Shown here: piece by piece, positions 16,287 to 27,700 of the stretch
Layout: each line of letters opens with the position of its first letter
Position numbering within the stretch: the first letter of the stretch is position 1
Program-made: the position numbers and the translations under genes
Assembly: GCF_000507185.2 (NCBI RefSeq)
Contig: NZ_AYTM02000002.1
Span: 5,925,501-5,989,500, forward strand
DNA from: Pseudomonas syringae KCTC 12500
GTDB lineage: Bacteria; Pseudomonadota; Gammaproteobacteria; Pseudomonadales; Pseudomonadaceae
Direction: 5' to 3'
Length of the DNA: 64,000 nt
Notes under the pieces: generated by a model
The model's input: the letters and a program-made list of their open reading frames with translations, nothing else
What the model was told of the DNA's origin: nothing
Databases searched by the model: none

Positions 16287-17926
16287 CCGACACCCCGCAA
16301 CTGATCGACATCCGACACCTGGGCGTTGCCTATCGTTTCGACGGGCAGGTCAATCAGGCCGTGCGCAACGTTTCGTTTCAGGTCGCCAAGGGCGAAACCG
16401 TGGCGATTGTCGGCGAGTCGGGTTCCGGCAAGTCGACGATGGCCAACGCAATCCTCGGCCTGCTACCGGATAACGCAACCATCACCAGTGGCGAACTGCA
16501 GATTGATGGTCACGATCTGAGCCATGCGTCCGAGCGCGAGAAACGTCGGATTCGCGGCAGCGTGATCGGCTTGGTGCCGCAGGACCCGATGGTCAGCCTG
16601 AACCCGACTCTGCGCATCGGTCGGCAAATTGCCGAAGCACTGCTGCAGGCGCATGGCGGGCGTTATCCGACAGTCGATGCCGATGTGCTGGAACTGCTGC
16701 AGCAAGTCGGCCTGGACAAGCCCTTGTTACGCGCTCGTCAGTACCCACATGAGCTGTCCGGCGGCATGCGCCAGCGAGTACTGATCGCCATCGCATTGGC
16801 CGGCAATCCGCGCCTGATCATCGCCGACGAGCCCACCAGCGCTCTGGACGTGACGGTACAACGCAAAATCCTCGATCATCTGCAACGTCTGGTGGCCGAG
16901 CGTGGTATTTCCCTGCTGATCATCACGCATGACCTTGGCGTGGCGGCCGACCGCGCTGACCGGGTGCTGGTCATGAACAACGGCGAGCTGGTCGAACATG
17001 GCACACCCGAGCAGATTCTCGTCAACCCAGGCCATGCCTACACCCGAGCACTGGTCGCCGCCGCTCCAGCATTCGGCCAGCGCAAAAGCCCGGTCGCTCC
17101 ACGCCGGGCCCTGGCCAATGACACACCATTGCTGAACCTGAGCAACATCAGCAAGACCTACCGTTTGCCCTACGTAAAAGGCGAAGAGGCAGAGTTTCAG
17201 GCGTTGCAGGATGTCAGTTTCAAGGTCTTTCCCGGCCAGACACTGGCCATCGTCGGCGAGTCCGGTTCTGGCAAAAGTACTGCGCTGCGCATTGCGCTGG
17301 GCCTGGAGAAGCCCACCCACGGACGAGTTTTACTGGACGACCAGGATGTCACCGACCTGGGCTGGCGCGAATTCAGACCACTGCGACGGCGTATCCAACT
17401 GGTGCAGCAAAACCCGTTCGCGGCCCTTGACCCACGCTTCACGTTATTCGAAAGCATCGTCGAACCCCTGGTCTCGTTCGGCCTGCTCAAAGGCCGCGAA
17501 CTGGAGCAGGCCGCACGCCGGTTGATAGAGCGAGTGCAGTTGCCCGTGGCCTATCTGGACCGCCTGCCGCGCGAGCTTTCCGGTGGCCAGCGTCAGCGGG
17601 TTGCCATTGCCAGAGCGCTGGCCCTGCAGCCCGATCTGCTGCTGCTCGATGAGCCGGTCTCGGCACTGGACGTGTCAGTACAGGCGCAGATTCTCGACCT
17701 GCTGGTCGAGCTGCAAGCCGAGTCAGGCATCGCCTACGTGCTGGTCTCCCATGACCTTGCGGTGGTCGCCAGCGTTGCTCATCAGGTGCTGGTGCTCAAG
17801 CATGGCGAGACCGTCGAGCAGGGTCTGGCCGAGGATGTTTTTGCCAGACCTGAAGCGGCCTACACCCAGGAGTTGATTGCCGCGATACCTGGCCGGCGTC
17901 TGGAGTTGCAAACAGGGACGCACTGA
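16283..17926 (+). CDS. Dipeptide-type ABC transporter, fused double ATP-binding protein
   Basis: A 547-residue protein with two complete ATPase domains in tandem, equivalent to DppD and DppF joined, as in YejF or GsiA. Domain 1 (about 1-265) has [17 protein letters not shown] and [12 protein letters not shown]. Domain 2 (about 285-547) has [17 protein letters not shown] and [12 protein letters not shown]. Both domains keep all catalytic motifs. It completes the operon of binding protein and two permeases. No terminator with a clear T-tract is visible before the next gene. Confidence 0.94.
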   Translation: MTDTPQLIDIRHLGVAYRFDGQVNQAVRNVSFQVAKGETVAIVGESGSGKSTMANAILGLLPDNATITSGELQIDGHDLSHASEREKRRIRGSVIGLVPQDPMVSLNPTLRIGRQIAEALLQAHGGRYPTVDADVLELLQQVGLDKPLLRARQYPHELSGGMRQRVLIAIALAGNPRLIIADEPTSALDVTVQRKILDHLQRLVAERGISLLIITHDLGVAADRADRVLVMNNGELVEHGTPEQILVNPGHAYTRALVAAAPAFGQRKSPVAPRRALANDTPLLNLSNISKTYRLPYVKGEEAEFQALQDVSFKVFPGQTLAIVGESGSGKSTALRIALGLEKPTHGRVLLDDQDVTDLGWREFRPLRRRIQLVQQNPFAALDPRFTLFESIVEPLVSFGLLKGRELEQAARRLIERVQLPVAYLDRLPRELSGGQRQRVAIARALALQPDLLLLDEPVSALDVSVQAQILDLLVELQAESGIAYVLVSHDLAVVASVAHQVLVLKHGETVEQGLAEDVFARPEAAYTQELIAAIPGRRLELQTGTH

Positions 17927-18168
17927 GAAATACCTGGTCTTGCATCAATAGGTCGCACGATGCTTGGCATCCATGACGTCGGCGACTGCGTATATGCATA
18001 TTCCTTATCGATATTTAAATTATTTTTTTAATAGCTATAGAGTTGCATCTTATGCAGCAAATGTTGCCGAAGCAGGACGCAGGCAAGACCAAGCTAACTT
18101 GCGCACCTGACCCGCATGTTCAGACCGCATCAGCAAGAAGCCCTATTCCCCTACTTCGAGCACCCGCA

Positions 18169-19041
18169 ATGAAAGGCATCACCCCCCTGTCGTTCCCAGC
18201 CCTGATGGGTTCAGCGCTGCTGCTGAATGCCGTCATTTCATTCCCTGCCCTGGCCGGACTGCTGGAAAAAGGTCGCGCTGACGGCCTGACCGCTGGTATC
18301 GCCAATGAACAGCCCTATGCCTACATCGGCACCGACGGCAAAGCCACCGGGGCCAATGTCGAGATATTGCGGGCGATTCTAGAACCGCTGGGCATCAAGC
18401 AGATCGAGACGCCTATCACTGACTTCGGTTCGCTGGTGCCGGGTCTGGCAGCCGGTCGTTTCGACTTGATCGGTGCGGGCCTGTTCATCAATCCGAATCG
18501 CTGCAAGGTCATCGCGTTCTCCAACCCTGTGACACGATCCGGCGGTGCGTTCATTGTCAAAACCGGTAACCCGCTGAACCTGCACAGCCTCAAGGACGTC
18601 GCCGGCAACACCAAGGTGCGCCTGGCCACGCAACCTGGCAGCAATCAGGTCCAGGAAGCCAAAGACAGCGGTATCGCCAACAGCAATGTGGTGTTGTTCG
18701 ACAAGGACACCGAGGCGTTGGCCGCCTTGCAGGCAGGTCGCGTGGACGTGGTTTATTTCCCGGACGCCGAAGTCATCAGTCTGATCAAGAAAGCCAACAG
18801 CGCGGACATCGAGCGCGCCTTGCCTTTCGAGCAGATCCCGGACGCCAGTGGCAAACCGGGCTGGAATTACCATGCCTATGGCCTGCCAAAAAATGATCCG
18901 GCGTTTGAACAGGCTTTCAACGAACAACTGGCCAAACTCCGGGCGTCGGGCGAGCTGCTGAAAATCCTGCAGAAGTACGGCTACACCGAAAACGAACTGG
19001 CTGACCCGACCATCACCGCAGCCCAACGCTGCAACCCATGA
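18169..19041 (+). CDS. ehuB: EhuB-like ectoine/amino acid binding protein
   Basis: A 290-residue type-2 periplasmic binding protein. The ATG at 18169 gives a Sec signal peptide ending ISFPALA; the open frame back to 18043 is not signal-like. ANEQPYAYIGTDGKATGANVE, TDFGSLVPGLAAGRFDLIGAG and FINPNRCKVIAFSNP closely follow the pattern known for EhuB proteins, including the single Cys in the NPxRC segment. In that family the ligand is ectoine or hydroxyectoine, used as an osmoprotectant or carbon source. The gene order B-C-D-A supports this. A polar amino acid ligand is the alternative. Confidence 0.72.
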   Translation: MKGITPLSFPALMGSALLLNAVISFPALAGLLEKGRADGLTAGIANEQPYAYIGTDGKATGANVEILRAILEPLGIKQIETPITDFGSLVPGLAAGRFDLIGAGLFINPNRCKVIAFSNPVTRSGGAFIVKTGNPLNLHSLKDVAGNTKVRLATQPGSNQVQEAKDSGIANSNVVLFDKDTEALAALQAGRVDVVYFPDAEVISLIKKANSADIERALPFEQIPDASGKPGWNYHAYGLPKNDPAFEQAFNEQLAKLRASGELLKILQKYGYTENELADPTITAAQRCNP

Positions 19042-19098
19042 CCTGCCTCGCCCCGCAAGGGCGCGCAGTAAACGGCCCTGACCCACACGAGTACGGCC

Positions 19099-19776
19099 AT
19101 GCCTGTTGATACTGCAACACTGGAAACCGCAGGTTTCATTGCCAGACAACTGGCCCACGGCGCCTGGATTACCCTGCAGATCACTGTGCTTGCCGAACTG
19201 CTGGTGCTGGTGCTTTCGTTTGTAATCGCCCTGATGCGCCTGTCGCCGTTCCGGGCGTTACGCTGGTTCGCCACTGTGTATGTCGAGGTGCTGCGTGGTA
19301 TCTCGGCATTGGTGCTGCTGTTTTACCTGTTCTTCATTCTGCCGCTGTTCGGCATCCGCCTGTCCCCCATGACCACCGGCGTGCTGGGGTTGGGCCTGAC
19401 GTTTTCGGCGTATGGCGCGGAAATCATTCGCTCGGCACTGATCAACGTCAGCCAGGGTCAACGTGACGCTGTGCGTGCGCTGGACTTCGGGCCGATAAGC
19501 GCGTTTCGGCGAATCATTCTGCCGCAGGCCCTGCCGTTCATGATCCCGCCGATGGGCAATCAGTTGGTCGAGCTGCTGAAAACCACGTCGCTGGTCTCGC
19601 TCATCACCCTCACCGACCTGACCTTTACCGGCAGTCAATTGATCACCACGCTGGGCCAGCAAACGCTGATCTGGAGCATCGTGCTGGTCTGCTATTTCGT
19701 GATGGCCTGGCCACTGAGCTGGCTGGTCAAGCGTTATGAGCAGCATGCCACCGCGTGGCGCACGGCCAGGGGATGA
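19099..19776 (+). CDS. ehuC: EhuC-like ABC transporter permease
   Basis: A 225-residue inner-membrane permease of the polar amino acid class with about five hydrophobic segments. The coupling loop reads ALINVSQGQRDAVRALDFG followed by RIILPQALPFMIPPMGNQ. It follows the EhuB-like gene by 57 bases and precedes the second permease by 3 bases. Together with that permease it would form the channel for the EhuB-like ligand. Confidence 0.75.
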   Translation: MPVDTATLETAGFIARQLAHGAWITLQITVLAELLVLVLSFVIALMRLSPFRALRWFATVYVEVLRGISALVLLFYLFFILPLFGIRLSPMTTGVLGLGLTFSAYGAEIIRSALINVSQGQRDAVRALDFGPISAFRRIILPQALPFMIPPMGNQLVELLKTTSLVSLITLTDLTFTGSQLITTLGQQTLIWSIVLVCYFVMAWPLSWLVKRYEQHATAWRTARG

Positions 19777-19779
19777 ACG

Positions 19780-20430
19780 ATGGAGTTTGATATCGCATTC
19801 GCCTGGTCGATTCTGCCGGAGCTGTTTCAGGGCTTGCTGGTGACCGTGCAGGTCGTGGTGCTGGGGTTCCTGCTCGCGGTGTTGCTCGGTCTGATCCTGG
19901 CCCTGACACTGCGCTCGCAGATAACCATCGTGCATCGCCTGAGCAAAGGCTACCTGAGCTTTTTTCGTAATACGCCGTTGATGGTCCAGTTGTATGTGCT
20001 GTTCTTCGCGCTGCCGCTGGCGGGCATCACCTTCCCGGCGATCACCACCGGTGTAATCGGCCTTGGCAGCTACTACGCGGCCTACATTGCCGAAGCGTAT
20101 CGCGGTGCCATTGACGACATCCCGGCCGGACAGTGGGAAGCCGCACGCGCCCTGGATTTCAATCGTGGCGACACCTGGCGGCGCATCATCCTGCCGCAGG
20201 CGTTGAAACCCATGCTGCCGGTGCTCGGCAATTACCTGATCGGCATGTTCAAGGAAACGCCGCTTCTGGCGGTGATTACCATCCCTGAACTGTTTCAGGC
20301 TGCCAAACAGATCGCCGGCATGACCTATCGTTACAACGAACCGTACACAGTGATGGCGCTGATGTTTCTGGCGATCAGTGTGCCGACCTCGTTGCTGTTC
20401 AAATACCTGGAAAGGCGCAGCCATGTCTGA
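19780..20430 (+). CDS. ehuD: EhuD-like ABC transporter permease
   Basis: A 216-residue inner-membrane permease. Its coupling loop is GAIDDIPAGQWEAARALDF followed by RIILPQALKPMLPVLGNY. YLSFFRNTPLMVQLYVLFF is the usual amino acid permease segment. The gene begins 3 bases after the previous stop and overlaps the ATPase gene by 8 bases, so the four genes are likely one translationally coupled operon. Confidence 0.75.
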   Translation: MEFDIAFAWSILPELFQGLLVTVQVVVLGFLLAVLLGLILALTLRSQITIVHRLSKGYLSFFRNTPLMVQLYVLFFALPLAGITFPAITTGVIGLGSYYAAYIAEAYRGAIDDIPAGQWEAARALDFNRGDTWRRIILPQALKPMLPVLGNYLIGMFKETPLLAVITIPELFQAAKQIAGMTYRYNEPYTVMALMFLAISVPTSLLFKYLERRSHV

Positions 20431-21220
20431 TCTCGCACACACCGCAATTCCGTCCGTCACCACTGCGCAGATACAGATGAAACACGTGGTCAAGGACTTC
20501 GGCCGCAACCGGATCATCGACCATCTGGACCTGAGCATTCCTCAAGGTCAGAAAGTCGCCTTGATCGGCCCCAGTGGCTCGGGCAAATCAACGGTATTGC
20601 GCCTTATCAAGGGCCTGGAAAACTACCAGCAAGGCAGCATAGAAGTCGCAGGCGAAACAGTGCCCGCGCGCGCATCCGGATGGCGCTGGCCTGGCGCACG
20701 CAAGGCTCCGGTGGAGCATCGGGTAGGCATGGTGTTCCAGCAGTTCAACCTGTTCCCGCACCTCACCGTGCAGGAAAATGTCACCGAAGCGCCGTTACGG
20801 GTGCTCAGACTGACTCGCGAAGAGGCCCTTGCGCGCGCGCATCAATACCTCGGGCTGGTCGGGCTTGCTCACAAGGCCGATGCCTATCCGAGCCAGCTTT
20901 CCGGTGGTCAGCAACAACGCGTAGCGATTGCCAGAGCGCTGGCCATGCGTCCGCAGGTCATGTTGTTCGATGAAGTCACGTCGGCGCTCGACCCCGAGCT
21001 GGTCGGCGAGGTACTGGCGGTGATTCGCTCGATTGCCCACGAATTTCAGATGACCATGCTACTGGTGACCCACGAGATGAAATTCGCTCAGGACATCGCT
21101 GACCGGGTGCTGTTCATGGAGGGAGGCCGCATCGTGGCGGACGGCACCCCGAGCGAAATTCTGCTGAATCCGCAAAACGAACGGACTCGAAGATTTCTGC
21201 AGCGGGTGGAGCAGCGCTGA
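20423..21220 (+). CDS. ehuA: EhuA-like ABC transporter ATP-binding protein
   Basis: A 265-residue ATPase of the polar amino acid class, with Walker A GPSGSGKST, signature LSGGQQQR, Walker [15 protein letters not shown] and switch His in VTHEMKFAQ. The ATG at 20423 lies within the last codons of the permease gene. A 13-residue insertion after the Walker A region (SGWRWPGARKAPVEHR) sits where EhuA-type ATPases are longer than GlnQ. It energises the transporter encoded by the three preceding genes. Confidence 0.78.
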   Translation: MSDLAHTAIPSVTTAQIQMKHVVKDFGRNRIIDHLDLSIPQGQKVALIGPSGSGKSTVLRLIKGLENYQQGSIEVAGETVPARASGWRWPGARKAPVEHRVGMVFQQFNLFPHLTVQENVTEAPLRVLRLTREEALARAHQYLGLVGLAHKADAYPSQLSGGQQQRVAIARALAMRPQVMLFDEVTSALDPELVGEVLAVIRSIAHEFQMTMLLVTHEMKFAQDIADRVLFMEGGRIVADGTPSEILLNPQNERTRRFLQRVEQR

Positions 21221-21287
21221 TTGCCAGCGCCGCTCTTCTTGCATTGTGAGACGTTTGAACGTCGCGACTTTTTGAAAGTGGCGACCA

Positions 21288-23216
21288 TCAGATCCGGAAG
21301 CGCGCAACCATGTCCTGCAGGTTGCTGCCCAGGCGCGCCAGTTCCACGGTAGACGCCGCGCTTTGCTCGGTAGCCGTGGCAGACTGGTCGGCAATATCGC
21401 GTACGCTGATGACACTGCGATTGATTTCGTCGGTAACGGCGCTCTGCTCTTCAGCGGCAGCAGAGATCTGTTGACTCATCTGTTCGATGGTCACGATCGA
21501 ATGAGTGATTTCAAGCAGCGATTCTTCGGCCTGGCGCGCCAGCGCCACGGTGCCTTCAGTACGTTGACGGCTGGCATTCATCAGCTCCGATGCCGCGCCA
21601 GTGCCATCCTGCAAGGACTTTATCAGCGCCTCGATTTCAGTCGTGGATGACTGTGTACGCTGAGCCAGCGAACGCACCTCATCGGCCACCACGGCAAAGC
21701 CACGGCCCTGCTCACCGGCACGTGCAGCTTCGATCGCGGCATTGAGGGCCAGCAGGTTGGTTTGTTCTGCCACCGCCTTGATCACATCGATGACGCCGCC
21801 AATCTTGTCACTGTCCTGAATCAGGCGCTGCATGGCCTCGCCCAGTTGCCCCACTTCACCGGCAAGCTGGCTGATTTCACGCGTGGCGTGTTGCACCACG
21901 CTGCTGCCATGGGCTGCACGATCACTGGCCTGTCTGGCGGCCTGCGATGCATCTTCAGTGTTCTGCGCCACTTCCTGAACGGTGGAAGCCATCTGGTTCA
22001 TGGCGGTCGCCACCTGGTCGACTTCCAGTTTCTGCTGAGTGACACCCGCACTGGTCTGCTCGCTGACGGCTGAAAGCTCCTCGGCCGCCGTGGCAATTTG
22101 TGTCACACCATTGCTGATACCGCCAATCAGGGTCCGCAGCGATACGGTCATGTGTTGCATGGTGTTTTGCAGCAGGCCCAGTTCATCCTGGCGAGTGGTA
22201 CTGAGGTCGTTGGTCAGATCGCCGTCGGCAATCCGACGCGCCGCGATCACTGTCGAATCGAGCGGACGGGTGATCTGACGGGTAATCAGGATCGCCGCGA
22301 AGATGCCCAGCAGCAATACGATCACCGCCACGGTGAGCAGCTGGGTTACTGCACTGTCTTTTTCTTTATTGGCACTGACAACCTGACCCGCCATCAGCTT
22401 TTCCGCACTGGTGACGATGTCCATTGACTGCTGGCGAAGGCTGTCGCGAATCTGATCGTTCTGTTGCATCAGTTGCGAGATGGAGACCATCAACGACTTG
22501 TACTGTTGCAGCGCCGCGAGCGCCTCATCCACCGCCGGGCCGGCCTTGTTAGGCAGTTGATTGCGCGCGCTGCCCACCTGAGCGATCAGCGAATCGGCAG
22601 CGTCGAAAGTAATCTGCCTGTTTTCAGCAGTCGGGATACTGATATAACGGCGAAACACCAGGCGAAAGTTGGTCATGCCATTGCGCAGGTCGCCGGCAAT
22701 CTTCACTTGATCGATACCGCTCTGGTCCAGCGAGCGGGAAACGTCGTCAAAGGTCTTTTGCAGCAGTGTCTCGAAACTTCCGCTGACCTGTTCGGAAATG
22801 GTGATCAGCGGCTGCATGGCCTGATCAATTTGCCGATTGTTATCGACCAACTGGCTGAACGTTTGCTTCAAGACACCCGCCTGGTCGCGAATCCCTCTGA
22901 GCATATCGGCGTTGACCGGAACGGTCAGAATCTTCAGGCCGTCCTCGATGGTCTTGCCCAGGTTGTCCATAGCCGACGTATAGCCCTGCGAATTGCTCGC
23001 GTCAGGCTTGGCGGTGTAGGTCTGCGCAGCGATCCTGAGGCTCAGCGCATCGGCCTTCACCTCTGAAACCTTGGCTGCCTTACCCAGCCGTTCGATTAGC
23101 AGGTTGGTGCTGAGGTAACCGATCGCGGTGACCGTCAGCACGCCCAGCAGTATCAGACCGAAGCCTACACTCAGCTTTTTGCTGACCTTCAAATTGTCCA
23201 GCCATGTCGACTTCAT
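21288..23216 (-). CDS. Methyl-accepting chemotaxis protein with helical-bimodular sensor
   Basis: A 642-residue chemoreceptor. TM1 is at about residues 13-35; a roughly 250-residue all-helical periplasmic domain follows, of the size and style of the HBM sensor that binds organic acids in McpS-like receptors. TM2 is near residue 300 ([17 protein letters not shown]). Then come a HAMP domain and a signalling hairpin whose tip contains [19 protein letters not shown]. The ATG at 23216 is chosen over a TTG three bases upstream. It would report ligand binding to CheA/CheW at the cell pole. The ligand is unknown. It is a lone gene. Confidence 0.92.
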   Translation of the reverse strand: MKSTWLDNLKVSKKLSVGFGLILLGVLTVTAIGYLSTNLLIERLGKAAKVSEVKADALSLRIAAQTYTAKPDASNSQGYTSAMDNLGKTIEDGLKILTVPVNADMLRGIRDQAGVLKQTFSQLVDNNRQIDQAMQPLITISEQVSGSFETLLQKTFDDVSRSLDQSGIDQVKIAGDLRNGMTNFRLVFRRYISIPTAENRQITFDAADSLIAQVGSARNQLPNKAGPAVDEALAALQQYKSLMVSISQLMQQNDQIRDSLRQQSMDIVTSAEKLMAGQVVSANKEKDSAVTQLLTVAVIVLLLGIFAAILITRQITRPLDSTVIAARRIADGDLTNDLSTTRQDELGLLQNTMQHMTVSLRTLIGGISNGVTQIATAAEELSAVSEQTSAGVTQQKLEVDQVATAMNQMASTVQEVAQNTEDASQAARQASDRAAHGSSVVQHATREISQLAGEVGQLGEAMQRLIQDSDKIGGVIDVIKAVAEQTNLLALNAAIEAARAGEQGRGFAVVADEVRSLAQRTQSSTTEIEALIKSLQDGTGAASELMNASRQRTEGTVALARQAEESLLEITHSIVTIEQMSQQISAAAEEQSAVTDEINRSVISVRDIADQSATATEQSAASTVELARLGSNLQDMVARFRI

Positions 23217-23533
23217 CAAATCTTTCCTCGGGATTTATCGTGATACCCAAGGATCGACTGTTCGCGGAACAACTTAATAGCCGCGGCGATTGCAAAGATT
23301 GATCGAAGAGATAGCAATATGACATGAGCTTTTTTGGCACTCTGTCAGGCCAGCACTTGAAGCCCCGAATACCTGGCCAAAGTCCGCCTTCAGGGTCACA
23401 CGCTCACGGAGTTTCACAGACCTATAGGTACTCATCATTGTCGGTGATAGTAACCTTCGGTTTATTCGATTCGTTAATAACACCCCGTGCGCAACAGAAT
23501 CCGCCCCATTCTTCACTATTGGCGGAACTTCCC
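23217..23533. promoter_or_regulatory. Intergenic region between chemoreceptor and mexE
   Basis: 317 bases with divergent promoters. No gene is seen. The half nearest mexE contains a LysR-type box matching the MexT pattern at 23434-23457. Confidence 0.55.
23434..23457 (+). promoter_or_regulatory. MexT-like binding box upstream of mexE
   Basis: ATCA-N5-GGTGAT-N4-ACCTT matches the published MexT consensus ATCA-N5-GTCGAT-N4-ACYAT at 12 of 15 defined positions with both spacings exact. It lies 77 bases before the mexE start. No mexT gene is adjacent in this window. Confidence 0.5.
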
Positions 23534-24775
23534 ATGCACCAGACAATCAGCCATCTGCGCTACCCTCTCACCGCCCTCGCCTTGATCGTCATCAGTGCTT
23601 GCGGCCGTGCGCCGGAAGCCACCAGTGCGCCTGGCGCAGCCAAGGTCAGTGTGGCCAAGGTACTGGAGCAGCCAGTCAACGAGTGGGATGAATTCACCGG
23701 TCGTCTCGAAGCACCTGAAACCGTCGAAGTGCGCCCGAGGGTCTCCGGTCAGATCGATCAGGTAGCCTTCACCGACGGCGCGCTGGTCAAGAAAGGCGAC
23801 CTGCTGTTCCAGATCGATCCGCGCCCGTTCCAGTCGGAAGTCCGCCGTCTCGAAGCCCAGTTGCAACAGGCCCGCGCAGTCGCTTCGCGCAGTGACAGCG
23901 AAGCCCAGCGTGGTGAGCGTCTGCGCAGCAACAATGCGATTTCCGCCGAGCTGGCCGAATCGCGGACCACCTCGGCGCAGGAAGCCAAGGCTGGTGTCGC
24001 GGCCATTCAGGCGCAACTGGACCTGGCTCGACTGAACCTCAGTTTCACCCGTGTCACCGCACCGATTTCAGGTCGCGTGAGCCGTGCCGAAATCACCGCC
24101 GGCAACATTGTTACCGCCGATGTCACCGCCCTGACCAGCGTGGTCTCCACCGACAAGGTCTACGCCTACTTCGACGCGGACGAACGCGTGTTCCTCAAGT
24201 ACACCGAGCTGGCCCGCAAAGGCCAGCGCGGTCAGACCACGCCGGTGTACCTGGGGCTGTCCAACGAACCTGGCAACCCGCACCTGGGCCAGATGAACTT
24301 TGTCGACAACCAGGTCAACCCGAGGACCGGCACCATTCGTGGCCGCGCCGTGTTCGATAACGCCGACGGTGCGTTTACCCCCGGCCTGTATGCGCGCCTG
24401 AAACTGGTGGGCAGCGGCACTTACTCGGCCGTGCTGATCAACGACGAAGCGGTGGGCACCGACTTGGGCAAGAAGTTCGTGCTGGTCATGGACAAGGACA
24501 ACAAGCCCGCCTACCGGGCTGTCGAGCTGGGGCCGAAAATCGAAGGCCTGCGCATTGTGCGCAATGGTCTGGCCAAGGATGACACCATCGTCGTCAAAGG
24601 CTTGCAGCGCGTTCGTCCCGGCCAGCCTGTGGACCCTGAAGTCACTCCGATGGCCAGCGCCGACACCCTCGCCGCACTGCTCAAACAACGCCAGGCCCTC
24701 GAAGCCAGCAACCTGCCACAAGTGGCGCCCAAAGCGGCCGTCAAAATCGCCAGCGCTGCCGCGCCGCGCGGCTAA
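23534..24775 (+). CDS. mexE: RND efflux periplasmic adaptor, MexE-like
   Basis: A 413-residue membrane-fusion protein. The ATG at 23534 gives a lipoprotein signal with LIVISAC (Cys23); the longer frame from 23324 runs through the promoter region. The biotinyl-lipoyl halves VRPRVSGQIDQVAF and NLSFTRVTAPISGRVSRAEI flank a coiled-coil hairpin, followed by beta-barrel and membrane-proximal domains (residues about 200-370). It links the MexF pump to the outer-membrane channel. MexEF-OprN systems export chloramphenicol, fluoroquinolones, trimethoprim and quinolone-signal precursors. The mexF gene begins 12 bases after its stop. Confidence 0.9.
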   Translation: MHQTISHLRYPLTALALIVISACGRAPEATSAPGAAKVSVAKVLEQPVNEWDEFTGRLEAPETVEVRPRVSGQIDQVAFTDGALVKKGDLLFQIDPRPFQSEVRRLEAQLQQARAVASRSDSEAQRGERLRSNNAISAELAESRTTSAQEAKAGVAAIQAQLDLARLNLSFTRVTAPISGRVSRAEITAGNIVTADVTALTSVVSTDKVYAYFDADERVFLKYTELARKGQRGQTTPVYLGLSNEPGNPHLGQMNFVDNQVNPRTGTIRGRAVFDNADGAFTPGLYARLKLVGSGTYSAVLINDEAVGTDLGKKFVLVMDKDNKPAYRAVELGPKIEGLRIVRNGLAKDDTIVVKGLQRVRPGQPVDPEVTPMASADTLAALLKQRQALEASNLPQVAPKAAVKIASAAAPRG

Positions 24776-24787
24776 GGGACTCGTCCG

Positions 24788-27700
24788 ATGAACTTCTCCA
24801 AATTCTTTATTTCACGGCCGATCTTCGCCGCAGTGCTGTCGCTGCTGATCCTGATCGCCGGTGCCATCTCGCTGTTCCAGCTACCGATCAGTGAATATCC
24901 GGAAGTCGTGCCGCCAACCGTGGTGGTACGCGCCAACTTCCCCGGCGCCAACCCCAAGGTGATCGGCGAAACCGTGGCCTCGCCACTGGAGCAGGCGATT
25001 ACCGGTGTCGAAGGTATGCTCTACATGTCATCGCAGGCCACCGCCGATGGCAAGCTGACCCTCACCATCACCTTCGCACTGGGGACCGACCTGGACAACG
25101 CGCAGGTGCAGGTGCAGAACCGCGTGACCCGCAGCGAGCCGAAGCTGCCTGAAGAAGTGACACGCATCGGCATCACTGTGGACAAGGCCTCCCCCGACCT
25201 GACCATGGTCGTGCACTTGACCTCACCGGACAAACGCTACGACATGCTGTACCTGTCCAACTACGCCGTGCTCAACATCAAGGATGAGCTGGCGCGACTG
25301 GGCGGCGTCGGTGACGTGCAATTGTTCGGCATGGGCGATTATTCGCTGCGGGTCTGGCTCGATCCGAACAAGACCGCCTCACGCAACCTGACCGCCACTG
25401 ATGTGGTCAATGCGATTCGCGAACAGAACCGTCAGGTCGCCGCTGGCCAGCTGGGTTCTCCGCCATCGCCGAATGCCACCAGCTTTCAGATGTCGATCAA
25501 CACTCAGGGCCGCCTGGTCAGTGAGGAAGAGTTCGAAAACGTAGTCGTGCGAGCCGGTGCCGACGGTGAAATCACTCGCCTCAAGGACATCGCCCGCATC
25601 GAACTGGGCTCCAGCCAGTACGCGCTGCGCTCGTTGCTCAATAATCAGCCTGCGGTAGCCATCCCGATCTTCCAGCGTCCCGGCTCTAACGCCATCGACA
25701 TCTCCAACGATGTACGCGCACGGATGGCCGAGCTCAAGCAAAGCTTCCCGGAAGGCATGGACTACAGCATCGTCTATGACCCGACGATCTTCGTCCGCGG
25801 CTCCATCGAGGCAGTGATTCACACGCTGTTCGAAGCACTGATCCTGGTGGTGCTGGTGGTGATCCTGTTCCTGCAGACCTGGCGCGCATCGATCATCCCG
25901 TTGGTGGCCGTACCGGTCTCGTTGATCGGCACCTTTGCGGTCATGCATATGTTCGGTTTCTCGCTGAACGCGCTGTCGTTGTTCGGCCTGGTGCTGGCGA
26001 TCGGTATCGTGGTCGACGATGCCATCGTGGTGGTGGAGAACGTCGAGCGTAACATCGAGCTGGGCCTGGAGCCGGTCGCCGCCACGCACAAGGCCATGGC
26101 CGAAGTCACGGGGCCGATCATTGCGACGGCGCTGGTGCTGTGCGCCGTGTTCGTGCCTGCGGCATTCATTTCCGGGCTCAGCGGGCAGTTCTATAAGCAG
26201 TTCGCGCTGACCATTGCCATTTCGACGGTCATTTCCGCCTTCAACTCGCTGACCCTGTCGCCTGCACTGGCGGCGGTATTGCTCAAAGGTCATGACGCGC
26301 CCAAGGATCGCTTCTCACGCTTCCTCGACAGAATGCTCGGCAGTTGGCTGTTCCGCCCGTTCAACCGCTTTTTCGAGAAAGCCAGCCATGGCTATGTCGG
26401 TACGGTTGCCAGGGTTATTCGCAGCAGCGGCATTGCCTTGCTGGTCTATGCGGGCCTGATGGTTTTGACCTGGATGGGTTTCGCCAGCACACCGACCGGT
26501 TTCGTCCCGAGCCAGGACAAGCAATACCTGGTTGCATTTGCTCAACTGCCGGACGCCGCGAGCCTGGACCGTACCGAAGATGTCATCAAACGCATGTCGG
26601 AGCTGGCCCTCAAGCAGCCTGGCGTGCAAGACGCCATTGCCTTCCCGGGTCTGTCGATCAACGGCTTCACCAACAGCCCGAATAACGGCGTGGTGTTCGT
26701 GACCCTCAAGCCGTTCGACGAGCGCAAGGACCCGAGCCTCTCGGCCAATGCAATTGCCGGCGCGCTGAACGGTCAGTTTGCCTCGATTCAGGAAGCCTAC
26801 ATGGCGATCTTCCCGCCACCACCGGTACAAGGCCTGGGCACCATCGGCGGCTTCCGCCTGCAAATCGAGGACCGTGGCAACCTCGGCTATGACGAGCTGT
26901 ACAAGGAAACCCAGAACATCATCGCCAAAAGCCGCAGCGTGCCGGAACTGGCCGGGCTGTTTACCAGCTACACGGTGAACGTGCCGCAAGTCGATGCTGC
27001 GATTGACCGCGAAAAAGCCAAGACCCACGGCGTTGCAGTCAGTGATATTTTCGACACGCTGCAGGTGTATCTGGGTTCGCTGTATGCCAACGACTTCAAC
27101 CGGTTTGGCCGCACCTATCAAGTCAATGTCCAGGCTGAGCAGCAGTTCCGTCAGGATGCCGACCAGATCGGTCAGCTCAAGGTACGCAATAACCTGGGCG
27201 AGATGATCCCGCTGGCAACCTTCGTTAAGGTCAGCGACACCGCCGGCCCCGACCGCGTCATGCACTACAACGGCTTCATCACTGCTGAAATCAACGGTGC
27301 AGCGGCACCGGGTTACAGCTCTGGCCAGGCTCAGGCAGCGGTCGAGAAACTGCTTCGCGAGGAACTGCCGACCGGCATGATCTACGAATGGACCGACCTG
27401 ACCTATCAGCAGATCCTTTCGGGCAATACCGCGCTGTTCGTGTTCCCGCTCTGTGTGCTGCTGGCGTTTCTGGTACTGGCAGCCCAATACGAAAGCTGGA
27501 GCCTGCCGCTGGCGGTGATCCTGATCGTACCGATGACCCTGCTCTCGGCGATTGCCGGGGTGATGATCGCGGGCAGCGACAACAACATCTTCACTCAGAT
27601 CGGCCTGATCGTACTGGTAGGCCTGGCGTGCAAGAACGCGATTCTGATCGTCGAGTTCGCCAAGGACAAACAGGCTGAAGGAATGAGCCCGCTGGATGCG

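Noticed and set aside
19258..20538. A 426-codon minus-strand frame opposite the EhuC/EhuD-like genes
   Set aside because: Gln/Arg/His-rich composition typical of an antisense frame over membrane-protein codons.
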